A stretch of DNA of 35,743 nt. Source: Claveliimonas sp964652805 (GTDB lineage: Bacteria > Bacillota > Clostridia > Lachnospirales > Lachnospiraceae). Each line of letters begins with the position of its first letter. Position 1 is the first letter of the stretch. Where the stretch lies: assembly GCA_964652805.1 (NCBI GenBank), contig CAZZBJ010000008.1:1-35743 (forward strand), in the 5' to 3' direction. The translations under genes were made by a program, and so were the position numbers. The notes beneath the pieces were generated by a model. It was not told where the DNA came from, did not search any database, and worked only from the letters and a program-made list of their open reading frames with translations. Of the stretch, positions 21,943 to 30,224 are shown in pieces.

Positions 21943-23628
21943 CTAATTCCAGTCAGCTTTTTTCATGTCAGCCTCGTCAAAAGCGTCCCTGATCGCCGCC
22001 CCGGGAGCCACCATGGGCCATACCTTCTCGTCCTTATCGATCTGGCAGTCGATGAGCACCGGTCTGCCAAGAGTCAGAGCCTCGGCAAACGCCTTCCGGA
22101 ACTCTTCCCTCGTCTGCGCCCTGTAGCCCACAGCTCCCATGGCTTCCGCCAACTTGACAAAGTCCACCGCGTCGTTTAACACGGTCTGGGAATATCTCTT
22201 CCCGTAGAACAGATCCTGCCACTGGCGCACCATACCGAGCACGTGATTGTTGATGACCACCTCGATGACCGGCACGTTGTTTCTGGCTGCTGTGGCGATC
22301 TCATTCATGTTCATACGCAGGCAGCCGTCCCCGGCGATATTGACCACTGTCTTTTCCGGGCGCCCCATCTTTGCTCCGATGGACGCTCCCAGGCCGTAGC
22401 CCATAGTCCCCAGGCCGCCGGATGACAGGAAGGTGCGGGGCTCTGTGAACTGATAAAACTGAGCCGCCCACATCTGGTGCTGTCCCACCTCTGTCACTAT
22501 GACAGCGTCACCCTTTGTCTGGCGGTAGATCTCCTCCACCACCCAGGGACCGGACAGGTCCTCCGCCGGATAGACGAGAGGATATTTCTCTTTGTAGCTC
22601 CGGATCTTCTCTTTCCACTGGCTGTGGTCCTGCTGTTCAAGCCGACCGTTGATCTTCTCAAGGATCACCTTCAGGTCGCCGATCACACCCTCTGTGATGA
22701 GCACATTTTTGTTCATCTCTGCCGCGTCAATGTCAAACTGAAGGATTTCCGCATTTTTCGCAAATTCATTTACATTGCCGGTAACCCGGTCGCTGAAGCG
22801 GGCGCCGGCCATGATCAGTAGATCGCACTCGTCCACGCCGTAGTCTGACGCCTTTGTACCGTGCATGCCCACCATACCCGTGTAGAGCTCATCCGTCTCC
22901 GGAAATGCGCCATGTCCCATCAGGGTGTCCGCCACCGGGGCGTCCACCTTCCCGGCAAACTTATATAATTCCTCTGACGCATCCGACAGGATAGCGCCGC
23001 CGCCCACGCAGATAAAGGGACGTTTTGACCTGCGGATCATGGCAAGTGCTGTCTCCAGGTCCTTCTCGTCTATATCCTGGGAGGGCACTGCCTCGGCAGC
23101 CGGCTTGGGCGTGTACTCTGTCACTGCCCCCGTGATATCCTTGGGGATATCGATGAGCACCGGACCGGGACGGTCCTTTTTTGCGATGACAAAGGACTTG
23201 CGGATGGTGTCCGCCAGCTGGGTAATATCCTTTACGATATAGTTGTGTTTTGTGATGGGCATGGTGATGCCCGCTATATCGATCTCCTGGAAGCTGTCCT
23301 TCCCGAGGAGGGACACGCCCACGTTGCAGGTGATGGCCACAATCGGAATAGAATCCATGTAGGCTGTGGCAATCCCTGTCACCAGGTTAGTTGCTCCCGG
23401 TCCGCTTGTGGCAAAGCAGACGCCTACCTTGCCCGTGGCCCTGGCATATCCATCCGCCGCATGAGCGGCCCCCTGTTCATGAGAGGTAAGGATATGCCTG
23501 ATTTCATTACTATGCTTATACAGCTCATCATATACGTTGAGGATGGCGCCGCCCGGGTATCCGAACACAGTGTCCACGCCCTGCTCCTTCAAACACTCCA
23601 CTACAATCTCTGCACCTGTCAACTGCAT
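21943..23628 (-). CDS. ilvB: Acetolactate synthase large subunit
   Basis: 561 residues. TPP-enzyme layout: an N-terminal pyrimidine-binding domain with the catalytic Glu in TSHEQGAAHAADGYARATG, a central domain, and a C-terminal PP-binding domain with GDGCLRMNMNE...VINN. It joins two pyruvates (or pyruvate and 2-ketobutyrate) in valine, leucine and isoleucine synthesis. No regulatory small subunit (ilvN/ilvH) is adjacent, although it is usually needed for full activity and valine feedback. ilvD is 60 bases upstream and serC 96 bases downstream. Confidence 0.95.
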   Translation of the reverse strand: MQLTGAEIVVECLKEQGVDTVFGYPGGAILNVYDELYKHSNEIRHILTSHEQGAAHAADGYARATGKVGVCFATSGPGATNLVTGIATAYMDSIPIVAITCNVGVSLLGKDSFQEIDIAGITMPITKHNYIVKDITQLADTIRKSFVIAKKDRPGPVLIDIPKDITGAVTEYTPKPAAEAVPSQDIDEKDLETALAMIRRSKRPFICVGGGAILSDASEELYKFAGKVDAPVADTLMGHGAFPETDELYTGMVGMHGTKASDYGVDECDLLIMAGARFSDRVTGNVNEFAKNAEILQFDIDAAEMNKNVLITEGVIGDLKVILEKINGRLEQQDHSQWKEKIRSYKEKYPLVYPAEDLSGPWVVEEIYRQTKGDAVIVTEVGQHQMWAAQFYQFTEPRTFLSSGGLGTMGYGLGASIGAKMGRPEKTVVNIAGDGCLRMNMNEIATAARNNVPVIEVVINNHVLGMVRQWQDLFYGKRYSQTVLNDAVDFVKLAEAMGAVGYRAQTREEFRKAFAEALTLGRPVLIDCQIDKDEKVWPMVAPGAAIRDAFDEADMKKADWN

Positions 23629-23688
23629 AAATCTATCTTCCTCTTTCCTCTGTTTTTCTCTGATTGTTCCATACTTTTGGATGTCCGC

Positions 23689-25368
23689 TTACTGCTGGCT
23701 GTTTTTTGGGAGCTCCAGGACAGCTCCCCTGTTTCCGGATGTGACCATGGCGGCGTATCTCGCAAGATACCCTGTGGTGATCCTGGGTTGTCTGGGCTGC
23801 CAGTTGGCCTTTCTCCGGGCCAGCACGTCGTCCGCCACGTCAAGCTCGATGGTCAGCGCCGGAATGTTGATCTTGATGATGTCTCCCTCTTCCACAAAAG
23901 CGATGGGGCCGCCCACTGCCGCCTCCGGTGACACATGGCCGATGGATGCGCCGCGGGAAGCGCCGCTGAAGCGTCCGTCTGTTATGAGAGCCACACTGGA
24001 GCCAAGTCCCATGCCCGCGATGGCGGAGGTGGGGTTGAGCATCTCCGGCATGCCGGGGCCGCCTTTTGGTCCCACGTAGCGGATGACAACAACGTCTCCC
24101 TCCTTGATGTCACCGGCCTTGATGGCTGCGATGGCATCCTCCTCGCAGTCGAACACTCTGGCCGGTCCCTCGTGCACCAGCATCTCGTCCACTACCGCGG
24201 AGCGCTTCACCACGCTGCCGTCCGGTGCCAGGTTGCCCTTGAGCACAGCCAAGCCGCCTGTCTGGCTGTATGGGTTGTCGATGGGCCGGATGACCTCCGG
24301 ATTTTTGTTCACCGCGCCTGCAATGTTCTCTCCCAGCGTCTTTCCTGTGACGGTCAGACAATCTGTGTGGAGAAGATTCTTCTTGTCCAGCTCAGCCATG
24401 ACCGTGTACACGCCGCCCGCCTCGTTGAGATCCTCTATGTAGGTGGGGCCTGCCGGCGCCAGATGGCACAGATTGGGGGTGCGCTCACTGATGCTGTTGG
24501 CAAAATCGATCTCAAAGTCCATGCCGATCTCGTGAGCAATGGCCGGAAGATGCAGCATGCTGTTTGTGGAGCATCCCAGAGCCATGTCAACAGTCAGAGC
24601 GTTTAAGATAGCATCCTTAGTGATGATGTCCCTCGGACAGATGTTCTTGCGCACAAGTTCCATGACCTGCATGCCGGCATGCTTTGCCAGACGGATACGC
24701 TCAGAGTACACTGCCGGGATGGTGCCGTTTCCGCAAAGACCCATGCCAAGCACCTCGGTCAGACAGTTCATGCTGTTGGCCGTGTACATACCGGAGCAGG
24801 AACCGCAGGTGGGGCAGGTCTTGTTTTCATACTCCAGAAGTCCCTCGTCGTCCAGAAGACCCGCCGCGTTAGCTCCAACAGCCTCAAACATGCTGGAGAG
24901 ACTGGTCTTTTTGCCCTGTACCCGGCCTGCCATCATAGGACCGCCGCTGACAAAAATCGTGGGGATGTTGATTCTTGCGGCTGCCATCAGAAGTCCCGGC
25001 ACGTTCTTGTCACAGTTTGGCACCATGACCAGTCCGTCGAACTGATGGGCCATGGCCATGGCCTCCGTAGAGTCCGCGATCAGATCCCTCGTCACCAGGG
25101 AGTATTTCATACCGATGTGGCCCATGGCAATACCGTCACAGACAGCAATAGCCGGGAACACGATGGGCGTTCCGCCTGCCATGGCAACTCCCATTTTTAC
25201 AGCCTCCACAATCTTATCCAGGTTCATATGCCCCGGCACGATCTCGTTGTGAGAGCTTACGATACCGATCAGCGGACGATCCAGCTCCTCCTTTGTCAGT
25301 CCCAGTGCATTAAATAAGGAACGGTGGGGCGCCTGCTGTGCCCCTTTCTTTACATTGTCACTTCTCAT
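23689..25368 (-). CDS. ilvD: Dihydroxy-acid dehydratase
   Basis: 559 residues, full length. Iron-sulfur Cys residues are seen in VPNCDKNVPGLLMAAAR and CPTCGSCSGMYTANSMNCL. The substrate/metal motif is AVCDGIAMGHIGMKYSL, and GRFSGASRGASIGHVSPEA lies near the C-terminus. It dehydrates dihydroxy-acids to 2-ketoacids in the BCAA pathway; the cluster is oxygen-sensitive, which suits an anaerobe. It lies between leuB (57-base gap) and ilvB. Confidence 0.97.
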   Translation of the reverse strand: MRSDNVKKGAQQAPHRSLFNALGLTKEELDRPLIGIVSSHNEIVPGHMNLDKIVEAVKMGVAMAGGTPIVFPAIAVCDGIAMGHIGMKYSLVTRDLIADSTEAMAMAHQFDGLVMVPNCDKNVPGLLMAAARINIPTIFVSGGPMMAGRVQGKKTSLSSMFEAVGANAAGLLDDEGLLEYENKTCPTCGSCSGMYTANSMNCLTEVLGMGLCGNGTIPAVYSERIRLAKHAGMQVMELVRKNICPRDIITKDAILNALTVDMALGCSTNSMLHLPAIAHEIGMDFEIDFANSISERTPNLCHLAPAGPTYIEDLNEAGGVYTVMAELDKKNLLHTDCLTVTGKTLGENIAGAVNKNPEVIRPIDNPYSQTGGLAVLKGNLAPDGSVVKRSAVVDEMLVHEGPARVFDCEEDAIAAIKAGDIKEGDVVVIRYVGPKGGPGMPEMLNPTSAIAGMGLGSSVALITDGRFSGASRGASIGHVSPEAAVGGPIAFVEEGDIIKINIPALTIELDVADDVLARRKANWQPRQPRITTGYLARYAAMVTSGNRGAVLELPKNSQQ

Positions 25369-25425
25369 ATTGTTCTACCTCCATCTGCAATTCACACAAT
25401 TCCGCAGGGATACGATACATATATG

Positions 25426-26511
25426 TTATGCGATATGCCCTGCGATCAAGTCGCCCATCTTCTCTGTGCCCACCTGGTTCTTGCCCTCGGACATAATGTC
25501 AATAGTCCGCCAGCCCTCTTTCAGGACCTCGGCCACTGCCTTTTCTATGGCGGCCGCCTCCGCATCCAGGTCAAAGCTGAACCGGAGCATCATGGCCGCT
25601 GACAGGATAGTGGCGATGGGGTTGGCAATTCCCTTGCCTGCAATGTCAGGCGCAGATCCGCCGCTTGGCTCATACAGTCCGAATTTTGTCTCATTGAGAC
25701 TGGCGCTGGCCAGCATACCGATCGATCCGGTCACCATGCTTGCCTCGTCGGAGAGGATATCTCCGAACATGTTCTCTGTCAGGATGACATCAAACTGCTT
25801 TGGATCCTTCACAAGCTGCATGGCGCAGTTGTCTACAAGCATATGCTCCAAAGTCACCTCCGGGTAATCCCCGGCGACCTCCTCCACAGCCTTTCTCCAC
25901 AGTCTGGAGGAGTCCAGAACATTCGCCTTGTCTACGCTTGTCACTTTTTTGCGGCGCTTCATGGCTATGTCAAAAGCTCTCTTTGCAATCCGACGGATCT
26001 CGTTCTCATTATATACAAGGGAGTCGTAAGCTGTCATTACTCCATTTTCTTCCACCGTCTTCCTCTCTCCAAAATAGAGGCCGCCTGTCAGTTCTCGCAT
26101 GATCATCATATCAAAGCCGCCCTCTGTGATCTCCTCCTTCAGCGGGCAGGCGCCCTTCAGCTCCTCGTAAAGAACAGCAGGCCTTAAATTGGCAAAAAGG
26201 TTTAACGCCTTCCGGATTTTCAGAAGACCTGCCTCCGGCCTCTTGTCCGGCTCCAGCTGATACCAGGGAGAGGTCTTGGCATCCCCTCCGATAGATCCCA
26301 TGAGCACCGCATCGCACTCCTTCGCTTTCCGGGTTGTGTCGTCCGTCAGCGGTACACCGTATACATCAATGGACGCACCCCCCATCAGCAGCTGGTCGTA
26401 ATCCATTGTATGCCCATACTCTTCTCCTACTTTATCCAACACCTTCATGGCCTCTGTGACGATCTCCGGCCCAATGCCGTCCCCTTTGATCACTCCGATC
26501 TTGAGGTTCAT
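25426..26511 (-). CDS. leuB: 3-isopropylmalate dehydrogenase
   Basis: 361 residues from the ATG at 26509-26511, set by GGTGGAG just upstream. Motifs: KIGVIKGDGIGPEIV, LRPAVLYEELK, the Tyr motif RELTGGLYFGER, DKANVLDSSRLW with the catalytic Lys, and the Asp-rich metal site VDNCAMQL...NMFGDILSDEAS. It oxidises and decarboxylates 3-isopropylmalate in leucine synthesis. It leads the operon; leuA, leuC and leuD are not in the window. The leader before the ATG is only ~40 bases, with no room for a T-box. Confidence 0.97.
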   Translation of the reverse strand: MNLKIGVIKGDGIGPEIVTEAMKVLDKVGEEYGHTMDYDQLLMGGASIDVYGVPLTDDTTRKAKECDAVLMGSIGGDAKTSPWYQLEPDKRPEAGLLKIRKALNLFANLRPAVLYEELKGACPLKEEITEGGFDMMIMRELTGGLYFGERKTVEENGVMTAYDSLVYNENEIRRIAKRAFDIAMKRRKKVTSVDKANVLDSSRLWRKAVEEVAGDYPEVTLEHMLVDNCAMQLVKDPKQFDVILTENMFGDILSDEASMVTGSIGMLASASLNETKFGLYEPSGGSAPDIAGKGIANPIATILSAAMMLRFSFDLDAEAAAIEKAVAEVLKEGWRTIDIMSEGKNQVGTEKMGDLIAGHIA

Positions 26512-26554
26512 ATGCTCCACCCTTTCTATGTACAACAAATTTCGCTATTTCATA

Positions 26555-26583
26555 ATAATATCGCATTTTTATCGGTGTTTCAA
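26555..26583 (-). promoter_or_regulatory. Sigma-A promoter for the leuB-ilvD-ilvB-serC-serA operon
   Basis: -35 TTGAAA (26578-26583), a 17-bp spacer and -10 TATTAT (26555-26560), about 45 bases before the leuB start. No attenuator hairpin lies between it and leuB, so control is likely at initiation. Confidence 0.75.
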
Positions 26584-26638
26584 CCCTTTACCCTGTAAAA
26601 GCGCAAAAAAATAGAGTGTCCTCTGTTTTTCTTAAGGC

Positions 26639-26675
26639 AAAAAAATCGCCGAAGTTATATAACCTCAGCGATTTT
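26639..26675 (-). terminator. Intrinsic terminator after yajC
   Basis: AAAATCGC pairs with GCGATTTT, and the stem continues through a partly wobble-paired TGAGG/CTTCG to a TTATATAA loop. Seven T follow on the minus strand. It separates yajC from the leuB promoter. Confidence 0.85.
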
Positions 26676-26724
26676 CAGGGATCTTTCCTTCTAAAACTTT
26701 ATTCAATTCACATTCGCTTCCTGC

Positions 26725-27030
26725 TTACTCCGCATCTGCCTTCTCTACCTGCGCGATAGCTGCCTTCTGCATAGGAATACGGCAGTTCTTGTTGCTTCCG
26801 AACTCCACGATCACATCATCGTCTGTGATGTCGATGATCACTCCGTAGAAACCGCTTGTCGTGAGCACTGTATCGCCCACCTCCATGCTGCCGATCATAG
26901 CTGCGACTCTCTTCTGCTCCTTCTTCTGAGGACGTATCAAAATAAACCAGAAACCGCCGATGATCACAGCATATAAAAGAATCAGCCCGATAGGACTGTT
27001 CAAAAAACTGCTTACTGCTAAACTATACAT
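26725..27030 (-). CDS. yajC: Preprotein translocase subunit YajC
   Basis: 101 residues from the ATG at 27028-27030. AGGAGG lies 8 bases from this codon but only 2 from the ATG two codons earlier. One N-terminal membrane helix (about 13-34, ending in FWFILIRPQKKEQKR) precedes the YajC cytoplasmic domain (GDTVLTTSGFYGVI). It associates with SecDF and YidC at the Sec translocon. It has its own promoter and terminator, so it is probably one transcript despite following tgt. Confidence 0.96.
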   Translation of the reverse strand: MYSLAVSSFLNSPIGLILLYAVIIGGFWFILIRPQKKEQKRVAAMIGSMEVGDTVLTTSGFYGVIIDITDDDVIVEFGSNKNCRIPMQKAAIAQVEKADAE

Positions 27031-27072
27031 AAACATTTCCTCCTAAATCACTCACTTCTTGACACTATCGTT

Positions 27073-27101
27073 ATCATACACAATATCCGGGTTTTCATCA
27101 A
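27073..27101 (-). promoter_or_regulatory. Sigma-A promoter of yajC
   Basis: -35 TTGATG (27096-27101), a 17-bp spacer and -10 TATGAT (27073-27078), placed in the 93-base gap after tgt and about 40 bases before the yajC start. Confidence 0.7.
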
Positions 27102-27129
27102 GAGTTTTTTTCAGTATATTGTTTTTTTA

Positions 27130-28263
27130 TCACTGTTTTTGGCCCTGCAGGCCCTTCAATGTCCTCTTTTTGTACTCCTTAAAGCGGCCCTCCTCGATGG
27201 CCTGGCGGATCTCCTCCATCAGATGATTGTAGAAATACAGGTTGTGGAGCACGCAGAGCCTCATCCCAAGCATCTCCCTCGCCTTCAGGAGATGGCGGAT
27301 ATAGGCTCGGGAATATCGGCGGCACGCCGGGCACTGACAGTCCTCTTCAACGGGTCGCTCATCCAGCTCATATTTTGCGTTGAAGAGATTTCTCTTTCCC
27401 TGCTTTGTATATACATGTCCATGGCGCCCGTTCCTGCTGGGGTAAACGCAGTCAAAAAAATCCACGCCCCGGTCTACTGCCTCCAGGATGTTGGCAGGCG
27501 TCCCGACGCCCATGAGATAGATGGGTTTGTCCTGGGGAAAATGGGGGACAACCGCATCCAGTATGCGATACATCTCCTCATGGGACTCACCCACGGCCAG
27601 GCCGCCCACAGCATAGCCGTCCAGATTCATATCGGCAATCTCCTTCGCGTGGCTGATGCGGATATCCTCGTAAACGCCCCCCTGGTTGATGCCAAAGAGC
27701 AGCTGATGACGGTTGAGGGTGTCAGGCAGGCTGTTCAGTCTGTCCATCTCCCTCTTGCAGCGCTCCAGCCACCTGGTGGTGCGGGCCACAGATCTCTCCA
27801 TATACTCCCTGTCCGCCACGCTGGAGGGGCACTCGTCAAAGGCCATGGCAATGGTGGAGGCCAGATTGGACTGGATCTGCACGCTCTCCTCAGGCCCCAT
27901 AAAAATCTTTTTTCCATCTATATGGGAATTAAAATAGACTCCCTCTTCCTTTATCCTGCGCAGACCTGCAAGGGAAAACACCTGGAAACCGCCTGAGTCT
28001 GTGAGGATAGGCTTCCCCCAGGACATGAATTTGTGCAGTCCGCCCAGCTTCCTGATGATCTGGTCTCCCGGCCTCACGTGAAGATGATAGGTGTTGGACA
28101 GCTCCACCTGTGTGCCGATCCGCTCCAGATCCTCTGTGGACACGGCACCCTTGATTGCGGCGGCTGTTCCCACATTCATAAATACAGGGGTCTCTATGAC
28201 CCCGTGTACTGTATGGAGACGGCCCCTGCGGGCCGCTCCGTCCCTTTTTAAAAGCTCATACAT
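27130..28263 (-). CDS. tgt: tRNA-guanine(34) transglycosylase
   Basis: 377 residues. It exchanges guanine at the wobble position for preQ1 in tRNAs with GUN anticodons. Motifs: ILTDSGGFQVFSL (catalytic/substrate Asp), LFGINQGGVYEDIR, GYAVGGLAVGE, and MGVGTPANILEAVDRGVDFFDCV with the nucleophile Asp. The zinc site is CQCPACRRYS plus a downstream His. No other queuosine gene is in the window. It lies 38 bases after the L,D-transpeptidase gene on the same strand and may be co-transcribed with it. Confidence 0.96.
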   Translation of the reverse strand: MYELLKRDGAARRGRLHTVHGVIETPVFMNVGTAAAIKGAVSTEDLERIGTQVELSNTYHLHVRPGDQIIRKLGGLHKFMSWGKPILTDSGGFQVFSLAGLRRIKEEGVYFNSHIDGKKIFMGPEESVQIQSNLASTIAMAFDECPSSVADREYMERSVARTTRWLERCKREMDRLNSLPDTLNRHQLLFGINQGGVYEDIRISHAKEIADMNLDGYAVGGLAVGESHEEMYRILDAVVPHFPQDKPIYLMGVGTPANILEAVDRGVDFFDCVYPSRNGRHGHVYTKQGKRNLFNAKYELDERPVEEDCQCPACRRYSRAYIRHLLKAREMLGMRLCVLHNLYFYNHLMEEIRQAIEEGRFKEYKKRTLKGLQGQKQ

Positions 28264-28301
28264 CTGTAACCTTATCTATCCTTACCGTGTCGATCTTTAT
28301 C

Positions 28302-30047
28302 TTAATAGTGGCATACAACCGGCGTACCGGCCTGAATGTTGTTATATACTGTTCCGGCCACTGACGGCGGCAGATTGATGCAGCCGTGGGATCCGTTGCC
28401 CTGGTAGATACTTCCGCCGAAGGAAGAACGCCAGTCGGCGTCGTGGAGCCCGATCCCTCCGTTGAAGGGCATCCAGTATGTGACCGGGGACTCCCACTCA
28501 TAGGTTCCATCAGATTGCAGCGGCCCGCGCAGAGTCGTGTTCATCTGTTTATACGAGATAGAGTAAACCCCCTGGGGCGTATCATATCCCAAGGTAGTAT
28601 CGCCCGTAACACAGTCCGTCTCCACCACACACTCGCCATTTACATAGACCCACACATGCTGGTTAGTCAGATCGATCTCCACATAGCTGCCGCCGTAATC
28701 ATTCCCCTCGTGGGAAGCTGCCCGCCTTGCATACTCCGGCTCTCTCGTCACAGTCTCCGCATTCTGGATATTGGCTATGAGAGCGTTGTACTCCGCCTCC
28801 TGGTCGATCTGCCAGCCGTAGGAGCCTCCGGATACCTCCACAGTGTTTCCGAGACTGGTGACAATCGTCCTTGTCTTCCCGTATGTGTCATATTTGTCTG
28901 CCAGCTCCGCGATATAGGTGCGCACCGCCTCCTCGTTAAAGGTCACGTTCATGCTGTCGTCCACAGTCACCCACTGAGAAATAACAGAAGAGTCCACCAC
29001 CTCTGTGTAGGGATCAAAATTATAAGTAATATTCGCTCCCAGGTAGCTGTTCATGGCGTCCCTGGCAGCCGCCACTTCCGGGGAGTCGGCGGTGAAAGTA
29101 GGAGCTACATAACAGTCCTGTTCCTCCATATCCAGAGTGGACTGGAACTCACTTATGGCCGTATTGACGGCCTCTGTAAACTTCTCTGTGTCGATCTGAG
29201 AGCCGATCACCTCATCCTGAATGACGAACTCCGTGTCCTGGAAGACAGGGCGGGCCGACTGAGGCTCCGTCTGTTCCTCGGGCTGCATACACTTCAGCTC
29301 TGCGATGACTTCACTCAACTTGTCTTCATCATACTCCACACCCACGGAAGCCTCGATATCCGGGTGATCCCAGAGGGCCGTGATCCACAGAAGGGGGTTT
29401 TGCTCATTCAGAAGGGCATCCACCTCGTCTCCTTCCACATAGGTAAGGTCAATGTCGTCCCCGTCAATGACCTCCGTTCCCCCGTCAATCTCCTCCAGCG
29501 TAAGCTCGTAGCCATTGACTTGCTGCTCCATATAGCTCTCCACGGCGCTGACCGTCTGTGCGGAAAACTCCGTGCCGTTGATCTTTGTATAGAAAAAGAA
29601 ATGTCTGGTAAAAAACAAAGCCATGCCAAGATAAGCAAGCACGAGCACGCCCAGGATGACAAGAAGGACGATCAGCGCTTTCTTCTTTCCTTTTTTCTTT
29701 CCGGACGCCTTCTCCTCATCCTCATCAGACATAAATGTGTCCTCCCCGTCGTCCTCCCTGTCATAGAACTCTTCGTTGTCATCGAGACGGATCACGCTGT
29801 CGTCCTCCCCATAGCGTTCCTTTTCATAGCTTTCTTCTTCCGCCGCTTCTGTATCTTTCTCTTCTTCCCCATCCCTGCGCTCCTCCTCGAACGCCTGGAG
29901 AGAGTCTGTAGCCGGTTCCTTCTCAGCCTCATCATCCGCTGGGGCAAAGTCATCCTGCAGACCGTCGCAGGTCTCTTTCATCGTCTCCTCGAGAATTTCC
30001 TCCGAGGAGTGCGCAATACCCTCCCTGCTGTTTTCCTTATTGCTCAT
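28302..30047 (-). CDS. L,D-transpeptidase with peptidoglycan-binding domains and acidic cytoplasmic tail
   Basis: 581 residues in four parts. (1) An N-terminal cytoplasmic tail of ~113 residues, of which 48 are Asp or Glu. (2) A Lys-rich stop and one membrane helix at about 124-146. (3) An extracellular region, about 155-450, resembling the putative peptidoglycan-binding (PG_binding_4) type. (4) A C-terminal YkuD catalytic domain, about 455-581, with GIGLHDADW and GSHGCINLPPS; the catalytic Cys is C556. It should make 3-3 peptidoglycan cross-links or attach molecules to the wall. Its promoter is a perfect consensus. The acidic tail could bind a cytoplasmic partner; that is inference. Confidence 0.92.
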   Translation of the reverse strand: MSNKENSREGIAHSSEEILEETMKETCDGLQDDFAPADDEAEKEPATDSLQAFEEERRDGEEEKDTEAAEEESYEKERYGEDDSVIRLDDNEEFYDREDDGEDTFMSDEDEEKASGKKKGKKKALIVLLVILGVLVLAYLGMALFFTRHFFFYTKINGTEFSAQTVSAVESYMEQQVNGYELTLEEIDGGTEVIDGDDIDLTYVEGDEVDALLNEQNPLLWITALWDHPDIEASVGVEYDEDKLSEVIAELKCMQPEEQTEPQSARPVFQDTEFVIQDEVIGSQIDTEKFTEAVNTAISEFQSTLDMEEQDCYVAPTFTADSPEVAAARDAMNSYLGANITYNFDPYTEVVDSSVISQWVTVDDSMNVTFNEEAVRTYIAELADKYDTYGKTRTIVTSLGNTVEVSGGSYGWQIDQEAEYNALIANIQNAETVTREPEYARRAASHEGNDYGGSYVEIDLTNQHVWVYVNGECVVETDCVTGDTTLGYDTPQGVYSISYKQMNTTLRGPLQSDGTYEWESPVTYWMPFNGGIGLHDADWRSSFGGSIYQGNGSHGCINLPPSVAGTVYNNIQAGTPVVCHY

Positions 30048-30111
30048 AAAAATCTTGCTCCCTGTCTCTGTTATTTATACTTTAAGATACATTTCTACAC
30101 AATATGTAGTA

Positions 30112-30140
30112 ATTATAGTGTCCCGACTTTCTCTTGTCAA
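30112..30140 (-). promoter_or_regulatory. Consensus promoter of the L,D-transpeptidase gene
   Basis: -35 TTGACA (30135-30140), exactly 17 bp, then -10 TATAAT (30112-30117): a perfect sigma-A match. A small hairpin, CTACA/TGTAG (30095-30109), follows near the transcript start. Its -35 overlaps that of the aroC promoter on the other strand. Confidence 0.88.
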
Positions 30141-30162
30141 CAATCTTACTCTTGTTTATAAT
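30134..30162 (+). promoter_or_regulatory. Promoter of aroC
   Basis: -35 TTGTCA (30134-30139), exactly 17 bp, then -10 TATAAT (30157-30162), about 60 bases before the aroC start. Five bases of its -35 are also in the -35 of the divergent L,D-transpeptidase promoter. Confidence 0.82.
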
Positions 30163-30224
30163 AAATTTTAATATATCTTAACAGAATTTAACAAACAATT
30201 CACAAAACAAAGGAGCGATACATC

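Noticed and set aside
26512..26638. T-box or leucine leader peptide before leuB
   Set aside because: The predicted transcript leader is only ~40 bases, and no Leu-rich small frame or antiterminator is present.
28386..30161. 591-codon plus-strand frame opposite the L,D-transpeptidase
   Set aside because: The minus strand has the catalytic HGC motif, membrane helix and promoter. The plus frame has no recognisable motif and runs through the promoter region.
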